Shown here in pieces: positions 26,132 to 33,590 of a DNA stretch of 42,137 nt; positions within the stretch are counted from its first letter, which is position 1; each line of letters starts with the position of its first letter. The notes under the pieces are model-generated. The model did not search any database. It saw nothing but the letters and a program-made list of their open reading frames with translations, and was not told the origin of the DNA. A program made the translations under genes and the position numbers. This stretch comes from Lachnospiraceae bacterium MC2017 (lineage in GTDB: Bacteria > Bacillota > Clostridia > Lachnospirales > Lachnospiraceae), in NCBI GenBank assembly GCA_000701625.1, contig JNJK01000035.1, positions 1 to 42,137 of the forward strand. Reading direction: 5' to 3'.

Positions 26132-27903
26132 TGTTTGAAAAGAAACTTGGAGAAATTCGACCAAATCAGTTGATAAGTACGTATGGTCCAGGATCAATTA
26201 TGGATGCAGTTCATGACTCGCTTACTGTTTTGGATATCGAATATTGGAATGCAAGTAATATTGGGAAGGAAATAAAGGATTCACGTCTTGCTGCATTTAT
26301 GAATGTGAGACATTTTTATATGCCTAGTACCAAGGGCAAAGAAAACGTTCCGGTTGTTTCTTTTCCGTACATGCATGTATGTACGAATGATAAATGCAAG
26401 AGAATCTTTGATATAAGGGATGAACTTAAGAACCCCTTATATTTAGGTAAGTATAAACAATTTCAAGGAAGTGCCTCTTGTCCAGATTGCGGTTATTCTG
26501 CATATCCAGCAAGGTTTATATCTATATGTGAAGATGGTCATATGGATGACTTTCCATGGAGATGGTGGGTTCATCACGGAAAAACAGATTGTAAAGCAAA
26601 TATGCATTTAATGTCGTTCGGAACAACGTCATCATTAGCGGAGCTTGAAGTGCAGTGTGACTGTGGTGCTAAGAGACGTATGAGCGGAGCAATGCAGAAG
26701 GAAAATTTTGATGGATGTAGTTGTTCTGGAAATCATCCTCAACGCCCAAATGCTCCTAAAAAAATATGCAAAAAGCAGTTAGTACCGAGTCAGCGTGGAG
26801 CATCTAATGTCTATTTTCCGGTTACAAGGACAGCTATTTCTATTCCACCATGGATCAACCCTATCAACGATTTAGTGGCTGAACACAGGAAAGAAATTGA
26901 ACTTTTAGTAGAAGTACTTGGGAAAGAAGATGGATTAAAAAAGAGCTTTGAGAAATTCTTTGAAGGCAAATTTAAGAGAAATGAATTTGACGAAGCATAT
27001 AAGAGACTTGAACAGAATATACGTGATTATGTTGAACTGAAAGAAATGGAATACAACGCCATCATTCACCATCAGCAGGTAGAGTTTCAACGTGATGTCC
27101 AGTTTTTTAAAGCTGAGGAAGTGGATGTAAAAGACAGCCTTAAGAAATACTTTTCAAGAGTTATAAAGATTCACAGACTTAGAGAGGTGAGAGTTCTTCT
27201 TGGATATTCAAGGTTGGAAATGCCGGAACCAGAAGTGGATGATCAGAAGCATGTTGTAAAACTTAAATCCGGTGGAAATGAGAAATGGTTACCTGCTGTT
27301 GAGATAAATGGCGAAGGCATCTTTATTGAGTTTAATAGGGATACAATGAATAGATGGCTTCAAAACGCAAAGGTGAAAGAACGCTCTGATAAATATGCTA
27401 AATGTTATGAAGAATATTGCCATGGAAAGGGTTGGGAAAATTTTAAACCAAGAAATGGTGAATACGTGTTAATGCATACATTATCGCATATGCTTATAAA
27501 AGAGATGTCAATTCAGTCAGGTTATTCTTCATCAGCACTCCATGAACGTATTTACAGCAGTGATAAGATGTGCGGTATTTTAATCTATACTGGTGCTGCA
27601 GATAAAGAGGGCTCGCTGGGGGGGCTTGTGGAACTTGGATCCATGGAAAAGTTGATTCCGTTATTAAAAGGCGCTCTTGAAAACGGTCTAACATGTACCA
27701 CTGATCCAGAGTGCTTTATGAAAAATCCTACATCTGACAGAATTAATGGTGCTGCGTGTCATTCTTGCACCATGATTTCTGAAACTGCGTGTGAGAATGG
27801 AAATCGATTGTTAGATAGGGCGTTAGTAGTTCCGTTGCCAGAACATGAAGAGATGGGATATTTTAAGGAGCTTGTAAGTGTATTATGCGGAATCCAAGTA
27901 TAA
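26131..27903 (+). CDS. drmB: DISARM core protein DrmB (DUF1998)
   Basis: The 590-residue zinc-binding protein opens with the conserved RPNQLISTYGPGSIMD segment (about 10-26). Cys pairs follow: HVCTNDKC (about 82), SCPDCGYS (about 117) and the signature ICEDGHMDDFPW (about 132-143). The DUF1998 domain lies at the C-terminus with LMHTLSHMLIKE (about 448) and final Cys residues in CTTDPEC and CHSCTMISETAC (about 523-555). DrmB is thought to be the partner that gates DrmA activity. The start codon overlaps the drmA stop by one base and the end overlaps drmC by 19 bases, so the three core genes are strictly coupled. Confidence 0.9.
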   Translation: MFEKKLGEIRPNQLISTYGPGSIMDAVHDSLTVLDIEYWNASNIGKEIKDSRLAAFMNVRHFYMPSTKGKENVPVVSFPYMHVCTNDKCKRIFDIRDELKNPLYLGKYKQFQGSASCPDCGYSAYPARFISICEDGHMDDFPWRWWVHHGKTDCKANMHLMSFGTTSSLAELEVQCDCGAKRRMSGAMQKENFDGCSCSGNHPQRPNAPKKICKKQLVPSQRGASNVYFPVTRTAISIPPWINPINDLVAEHRKEIELLVEVLGKEDGLKKSFEKFFEGKFKRNEFDEAYKRLEQNIRDYVELKEMEYNAIIHHQQVEFQRDVQFFKAEEVDVKDSLKKYFSRVIKIHRLREVRVLLGYSRLEMPEPEVDDQKHVVKLKSGGNEKWLPAVEINGEGIFIEFNRDTMNRWLQNAKVKERSDKYAKCYEEYCHGKGWENFKPRNGEYVLMHTLSHMLIKEMSIQSGYSSSALHERIYSSDKMCGILIYTGAADKEGSLGGLVELGSMEKLIPLLKGALENGLTCTTDPECFMKNPTSDRINGAACHSCTMISETACENGNRLLDRALVVPLPEHEEMGYFKELVSVLCGIQV

Positions 27904-28574
27904 GAGCAGAATATTTGGCTGCTAAGATTATTCAAGCAATAGAAACATATTCTCTCAGAGAGATGGATTCTGTATTGGAGGATGCTATTAATGAGTTACA
28001 AAAGCAATTTTCAAACTGTTCTGAAGAAGAATTAAACGATATTCTTAGCTTGTGTTTTGAAATGTATAATGCTAAAAGTTCGGAGAAGATTGAGCTTGTT
28101 GTTACAGCGCCAGATACATTCAAAATTAAAGCTAAAAAAACAAGAGATGTTGTAAAACAACTACTGAACGGTGCTGAGAAAAGTATTATTTTAACAGGAT
28201 ATTCAGTTTCAGATTTCTTTTTAGAAATGCTGGATTTGATTATAAGTAAGAGTCAACAAGGTGTATATGTGAGATTTTATGTTAATGACATAGATAGGCA
28301 CAAAGAATCGTTAGAGCGTATGCTTTCTTACCAAGGAAAATATTTGAGGTTCTTTGAATACGTGAAGAATAATGAGGATAAGATGTCTGCTTCTCATGCG
28401 AAGATTATTTCTGTGGATTCTGAAAGAGTATTAGTTTCATCAGCTAATCTTTCGTATCATGGATTGTCTGGAAATGTAGAGATGGGATTTCTGGTGGAAT
28501 CTATCGATAAATCGAAGCAAATTGAGGAATTATTAAAACAGCTTGTAAAAATGGAAATCTATAAAAGAGTATAG
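27885..28574 (+). CDS. drmC: DISARM phospholipase D-like protein DrmC
   Basis: The 229-residue protein has one PLD-type HxK motif, SHAKIISVDSERVLVSSANL, at about residues 169-188; His, Lys and the following Asp are all present. The preceding strand-helix pattern (SIILTGYSVSDFF, about 98-110) matches the first part of a PLD domain. Such single-motif proteins act as homodimers, as nucleases or phosphodiesterases. In DISARM drmC is conserved but was reported dispensable for protection in the tested class 2 system. The ATG lies inside drmB (19 base overlap). Confidence 0.85.
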   Translation: MRNPSIRAEYLAAKIIQAIETYSLREMDSVLEDAINELQKQFSNCSEEELNDILSLCFEMYNAKSSEKIELVVTAPDTFKIKAKKTRDVVKQLLNGAEKSIILTGYSVSDFFLEMLDLIISKSQQGVYVRFYVNDIDRHKESLERMLSYQGKYLRFFEYVKNNEDKMSASHAKIISVDSERVLVSSANLSYHGLSGNVEMGFLVESIDKSKQIEELLKQLVKMEIYKRV

Positions 28575-28590
28575 ATATTAGAGGGAATCA

Positions 28591-30447
28591 ATGGATAAGA
28601 GGTTAAAATTCACATATGACATAAATACTATTGATCATTTAGGGGTTAAATTATATACGATGATTCCTCCTATGTTAGCTGAACTCGTGTCAAATGCTTG
28701 GGATGCAGATGCACACAATGTTTTTATCAGATTAACAAATGGGGATAAAAAACAAATTTCGGTGCAAGATGATGGCGAAGGGATGTCATTTGACGAGTTA
28801 AACGAAAAGTTTTTAAGAATTGGTAGAAATAGAAGAGAAGACTTAAAATGTGATGTTTCTGCAGAAGGAAGACCGGTCCTAGGAAAAAAAGGGTTGGGGA
28901 AGCTTTCTATGTTTGGAATAGGACATAAAATTACAATTACATCTATAAAGGATGGATTTAAGAATAGTTTCGTTATGGATTACAATGATATTCATAACAG
29001 AGACAAGGGGGAATATGAGCCAGAAATGCTTTGCGTTGACGAGGCTACAGATGAAAAAAGCGGTACTTGTATAACTATAGATGATATAAGCAGGAAGACA
29101 GATTTTGATTTAGAAAACATAGAATCAGGATTAAGGTCGAGGTTTAAGATTTTTTCTGGGGATTTTGTTGTTCATATTGGGGATACTATAGTTATTGATG
29201 ATTGTTCTATTTCTGAGGATAGTTATCAGTTTAAATGGATTTTTCCAGATGACTATAAAGACATAAAAGATGATTTGCTTAAATTTGGCGTTGATAAGGG
29301 TGTGGTTGGAACAATTTATACAGCAAAAACACCTTTAAAAAGCGCACAACAAGGAATAGTTTTGTTTTCAAGAAAGAAGCTTGTTCAAGAAAATAAGGCA
29401 TTTGATAAGCGTGGTAATGATAATTTCTTTTTGTATATGTCAGGTAGTTTTGATGTCGATTTTGTTGATGCAGATATGCATATAGATAATTGCTCTACAG
29501 ATAGGAAATCACTTGCGTGGGATAATTATGATAATTCGGAGTTGGAAAAACTTAAGGCGCTATTGGAGGAAATCGTTTCTGCTTCTCAATCTAAGTGGAG
29601 GAAACTTCGAAAAGAAAAAAAGAAAGAGGATTTAAGGAAAAAGAACATTGATGTTGATAAATGGCTAAAATCTTTATCACCAGCAGAAAAACCGTTGGCA
29701 GAAAAATTGGTGAATGCAGTTATTGACAATAATAATATTGATGAAGCTCAGACGGAAGATTTCATAGATCATATAAAAGATATGTATGGATTTAAGAGCT
29801 TTCAAGATTTTACTGCTGAACTAGAGGAAATGGATAAGCTTGATGATGAAACAGCGATAAAACTATTAACGGACTGGGAAATTATTGAAGCAAAAGAGTA
29901 TGCAAAGATTTCATTAGGAAGGATTGAAACAATTAATCAGTTTGAGAAATTTATAAAAAATGATGAATCAGAGACAAAGGTTATACAAAAGTTTTTAGAA
30001 AAATTTCCATGGATTCTTGATGCCAAAATGTCAAGCTTTGATAGGGAAGTTAGATACTCAACTTTATTAAAAGAAAACTTTCCGGAGGAAAAAATACCTG
30101 AGCATGATCGAAGATTAGATTTTTTATGTTCGGATAATAATGGTGTTGTTCATATAATAGAGTTAAAGAGACCATCCGTTAAAATTACAGAAAAGCAACT
30201 TTCTCAAATATATGATTATGTTGATTTTTTGGAACAACATAATCCGGGTAATATAGAAAAAATAGAAGGTTATTTAATTTCAGACACAATGGCAGATGAC
30301 ACGAAGACTAAAAAGATGATTAAAGATGCTGAAAGAGGTGGAATCTATGTGAAGTCGTATTCTGATCTATTAACGGAAGCAAGAAGATATAATAAACAAT
30401 ATTTTGACTTATATGAAGAGATTAGGGAAAGGGACGGAGTACAATAG
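28591..30447 (+). CDS. GHKL ATPase fused to a Shedu-like (DUF4263) nuclease domain
   Basis: This 618-residue fusion begins with a GHKL/Hsp90-type ATPase: N box ELVSNAWDADA (about residues 30-40), G1 DDGEGMSFDEL (about 60) and G2 GKKGLGKLSMFGIG (about 98-111). A Lys/Glu-rich helix covers about 320-360. The C-terminal part (about 465-600) is the Shedu DUF4263 PD-(D/E)XK-type domain: QKFLEKFPWILDAKM, then HDRRLDFLCSDNNGVVHIIE (about 503-522), which supplies the Asp and Glu, and LKRP. Shedu nucleases protect against phage; the sensor domain varies and here would be an ATP-driven clamp. The ribosome binding site is GAGGG, 16 bases after drmC stop, in the same direction. Recognition is by motif only. 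Confidence 0.8.
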   Translation: MDKRLKFTYDINTIDHLGVKLYTMIPPMLAELVSNAWDADAHNVFIRLTNGDKKQISVQDDGEGMSFDELNEKFLRIGRNRREDLKCDVSAEGRPVLGKKGLGKLSMFGIGHKITITSIKDGFKNSFVMDYNDIHNRDKGEYEPEMLCVDEATDEKSGTCITIDDISRKTDFDLENIESGLRSRFKIFSGDFVVHIGDTIVIDDCSISEDSYQFKWIFPDDYKDIKDDLLKFGVDKGVVGTIYTAKTPLKSAQQGIVLFSRKKLVQENKAFDKRGNDNFFLYMSGSFDVDFVDADMHIDNCSTDRKSLAWDNYDNSELEKLKALLEEIVSASQSKWRKLRKEKKKEDLRKKNIDVDKWLKSLSPAEKPLAEKLVNAVIDNNNIDEAQTEDFIDHIKDMYGFKSFQDFTAELEEMDKLDDETAIKLLTDWEIIEAKEYAKISLGRIETINQFEKFIKNDESETKVIQKFLEKFPWILDAKMSSFDREVRYSTLLKENFPEEKIPEHDRRLDFLCSDNNGVVHIIELKRPSVKITEKQLSQIYDYVDFLEQHNPGNIEKIEGYLISDTMADDTKTKKMIKDAERGGIYVKSYSDLLTEARRYNKQYFDLYEEIRERDGVQ

Positions 30448-30496
30448 CCTATTTATAATCAAGGTATTGGTTTATTAATATAGCTTATAGGGTGAT

Positions 30497-31029
30497 ATGG
30501 AGCGTATTACAATACGAAATTTAGGTCCTGTTTCGGACTTTGATGTAGATATAGAAGATTTTTTGACATTTACCGGACCTCAGGCATCCGGAAAAAGTAC
30601 GGTATCAAAAGCGATTTTTTTCTTTAATGATCTTGAAAATGTATTAAGACAGATTTTCTATAATCGCTTTATAAAAGAAAGAAGAGAAAATACAAAAGAT
30701 ATCACGAAATTTTTAAATCTGAGATTAGAAATAGATTTATCCGGATATATGGCGATGTTGTGGTAAACAATCAATCTGAATTTTATCTAAGCTACTCCTA
30801 TGATTCAGATATGTATATATCGTTGGAACATAAAAAAGGAAAAGATTCTGCTGATGCAATTGATGTAGTAATCAGCGACAAAATCATCCAACATATTTAT
30901 CAAACTAAAAGTCAGGATATTAGAAAAGATGTAAATCAAGTAATCGCTGCAGGGCAGATTTGTAAACTTGAGTTAGTTGGATATAATTCGTTTTACAGGA
31001 TAATACCAGGAAAAGTACAGGCTGAATAA
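30497..31029 (+). pseudogene. Frameshifted and truncated AAA/ABC-type ATPase
   Basis: The first frame (30497-30766) encodes an ATPase N-terminus with ITIRNLGPVSDF and the Walker A GPQASGKST at about residues 27-35. It then hits a stop at 30764. The frame one base off continues the same kind of sequence (IYGDVVVNNQSEFYLSYSYD) from about 30745 to 31029, so a frameshift near 30740-30750 splits one gene. The rejoined product would still be only about 175 residues, whereas AAA_15/AAA_21 family ATPases of defence systems are normally 350-650 with a C-terminal signature and Walker B; those are absent. It is therefore most likely a decayed remnant. Confidence 0.75.
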
Positions 31030-31081
31030 CTATCGAATAGATATTGGAGTTTTCTAAAGAAATGGTAGGAGAGGTATTCTT

Positions 31082-33586
31082 ATGGATGAAAATTATAAAT
31101 TACTAAAGGATGTAGTTGGTTTTTCATATGTTATCGGAAGTTATCAGCGTGGTTATCGTTGGGATGAAGTAAATGTACGAGAATTACTTGAAGATATTTT
31201 TGAAGATAGACTGGTTGAAGATCATAGATTCTTAAAGAATGATTATATGGATGAAAATGAAGTAATTACAGAACTCAATTCTTGTGTTCGTGATACTGAA
31301 TATTGTCTCCAGCCATTGGTATTAAAAAAGACTGAAAATGGATATAGCGTAATTGACGGTCAGCAGAGATTAACAACGTTGTATATTATTATGAAAGCAC
31401 TATGTTCTCTTTCAGATAAAAAATTCCCATTGAAATTCTCAATTGAATATGAGTCAAGAGAGAAATCAAAGGAATTTTTGCAAACATTGTCTGATGATTC
31501 AGAAAGTTCAAATATAGATGCTGCATATATTCTACAGGCATATTATTTTGCGAAAGAATGGTTCTTGAAAAGGAACAATTCATTTATAGAACTACTTGAT
31601 GAAAATTTTGTTGAATACGATGAGAACAGATTAGTAAGCGCGTTTGCCACATATCTTTATAAGATATTGCTTGAAAAGACTAAGTTTATTTGGGATGAAA
31701 TTGATGAATCTTCCGCAGATATGAACAAAAAGGAGCAGAAGATCTTTGCAGATAGAAATACAGGAAGACTTGAACTTACAGATTCAGAGCTTATAAAATC
31801 ACTATTTATGAATCCAGAGTATTATGGAAAAGGTGAGATTAACCTCAAGGATCGACAGACGCTTATTTCGGAAATATGGGATATATACGAGAATGAATTA
31901 CACGATGAAGAATTATGGAAATTCTTGCCGATAGGGTCAGCTGTTAAATCAGAATATGAGCTGCTGACAAGAATTGATGCTATTTTCCTTTTGTTAATAA
32001 ATAAGAACAATATTGAGCGAAATCAATATGAAGAGAACTCATTATTTAAAGCTGTTAAACAGTGGATTGATTGTGAAATAAAAGATGCTCAAGATACAGA
32101 TGAAAATAGAGATGAAGTATCAGCTTCAGTTATGGTAGCAGCTTGGAGGGAAGTATGTGATCTTTTTGATGGAATAAAAGAACTCTATGACAATAATGAA
32201 ATTTATAATTTACTTTCTTTGTACAAAATGATCGAGCTAGATGATGGAAAGGTCTTGGACAAGTATTTGGAGGTGCTGGCATCTTCTAAAAATACAAGAA
32301 CTGAGATTATTAAGAATGCTGTTTGTGAATTACTGTTTGCTGATGGTATTGCTGATACAGTAAAGAAGGTAAGGTATCCGAATGATACTATTAGAAATAT
32401 TCTTGTTGCTCATAATGTTGCAATTACTAATTCTTCAAATCCGATTAATAGATTTGGATTCAGCTTTTTTGATAAAATCACTGGTAAATGGGATATAGAG
32501 CATATCTATTCTACGAATGAGGGTTACATTGAAAAAGCACCCTTAGAAGAAAAAGTTAGACTATTGGAGATTTTCAGCAATCCTAACAATAATATATATA
32601 AGGGGTATATTGAAGCTTTGTATGAGATAGATATCGATGAGATGCAAGGAGAGACTGAAGAAAAGGAATATACGGATCAGTGCTTTAAGAATGCTAAGAA
32701 TCGTTATGATATGTATTTTGATATTTGGAGATATTTCAAGATTAAGGAATTTACAAGAGATTTATTGTTTAAATATAACGTGAGTGTGAGAATAGCTGAA
32801 ATCCTTGCAAGCGAACATTTTGATACGGAAGCAAATGAATTCTTTCATGATGAAGAATATTATGATCAAGAAGTTTGCATGCTTTTTAGAAGCGACTTTT
32901 TGTTCTGGGATAACAAGATTGATACTGAATATCACCGTTTGAAAAAATACTCTCCTTTACCAAGTTTAATCTCATGGCATGGCATTGACATTAAAGTGGC
33001 GGACCCATCTGGATTTTGGGCAGAAGACGCAGAAGAAAAAAATGTTAAATCAAATTTTATCAGAAATTATTACAGAGACTTATTGAATATAGTATATGAT
33101 AATTCGGGTATACCTGCCCAGGATATATCTTTTGGTAATCATGGAACGAAGAGAGCACAAATCGTAGATGATACTTCACGAGAGAAAATAAGATCTTTCT
33201 TAGTAGGAACAAAGTACCGTATTGAAGATCGGATTCGTGCTTTTTTTAAGAAAGATGAAAGTATTAATCCATCGGATTATAGTCTGGGTGTTCAGACAGA
33301 CTATGTGACTCTTGCTGCGTTTATGAATGATAATTCGATGGGAAACATGATGTTACTTCCGGTTTCTATTAACAGAGCAGGTAAATATAGAGATGTAAAT
33401 TTTAGTGGAAAGAGAAAGTATGTTGTTGATAAGGGAACTGTATTTTTACCGATTGCCACTTCAAATGTTTTAATGGGTAAATATATTGATTTAGAAACTT
33501 CTACTGAACAGTGGCTTATGAATGAACGAAAAGAATACATTATGGATATGATTAGTTCAATGAGTAAGTATTACGGAAGGGAATAG
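31082..33586 (+). CDS. DUF262 (GmrS-like) defence protein 1
   Basis: The 834-residue protein has an N-terminal DUF262 domain like that of the GmrSD modified-cytosine restriction enzyme. The first block is YVIGSYQRGYRWDEVNV (about residues 17-33), and the ParB-like nucleotide-binding signature is VIDGQQRLTTLY (about 90-101). A DUF1524-like HNH remnant may be present at WDIEHIYSTNEG (about 469-480), with the EH pair of the His-Me finger visible. The final 300 residues match nothing I recognise. The neighbour at 33591 is a second DUF262 protein, 4 bases after the stop. A GAGAGG ribosome binding site lies before the ATG. Confidence 0.8.
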   Translation: MDENYKLLKDVVGFSYVIGSYQRGYRWDEVNVRELLEDIFEDRLVEDHRFLKNDYMDENEVITELNSCVRDTEYCLQPLVLKKTENGYSVIDGQQRLTTLYIIMKALCSLSDKKFPLKFSIEYESREKSKEFLQTLSDDSESSNIDAAYILQAYYFAKEWFLKRNNSFIELLDENFVEYDENRLVSAFATYLYKILLEKTKFIWDEIDESSADMNKKEQKIFADRNTGRLELTDSELIKSLFMNPEYYGKGEINLKDRQTLISEIWDIYENELHDEELWKFLPIGSAVKSEYELLTRIDAIFLLLINKNNIERNQYEENSLFKAVKQWIDCEIKDAQDTDENRDEVSASVMVAAWREVCDLFDGIKELYDNNEIYNLLSLYKMIELDDGKVLDKYLEVLASSKNTRTEIIKNAVCELLFADGIADTVKKVRYPNDTIRNILVAHNVAITNSSNPINRFGFSFFDKITGKWDIEHIYSTNEGYIEKAPLEEKVRLLEIFSNPNNNIYKGYIEALYEIDIDEMQGETEEKEYTDQCFKNAKNRYDMYFDIWRYFKIKEFTRDLLFKYNVSVRIAEILASEHFDTEANEFFHDEEYYDQEVCMLFRSDFLFWDNKIDTEYHRLKKYSPLPSLISWHGIDIKVADPSGFWAEDAEEKNVKSNFIRNYYRDLLNIVYDNSGIPAQDISFGNHGTKRAQIVDDTSREKIRSFLVGTKYRIEDRIRAFFKKDESINPSDYSLGVQTDYVTLAAFMNDNSMGNMMLLPVSINRAGKYRDVNFSGKRKYVVDKGTVFLPIATSNVLMGKYIDLETSTEQWLMNERKEYIMDMISSMSKYYGRE

Positions 33587-33590
33587 GACT

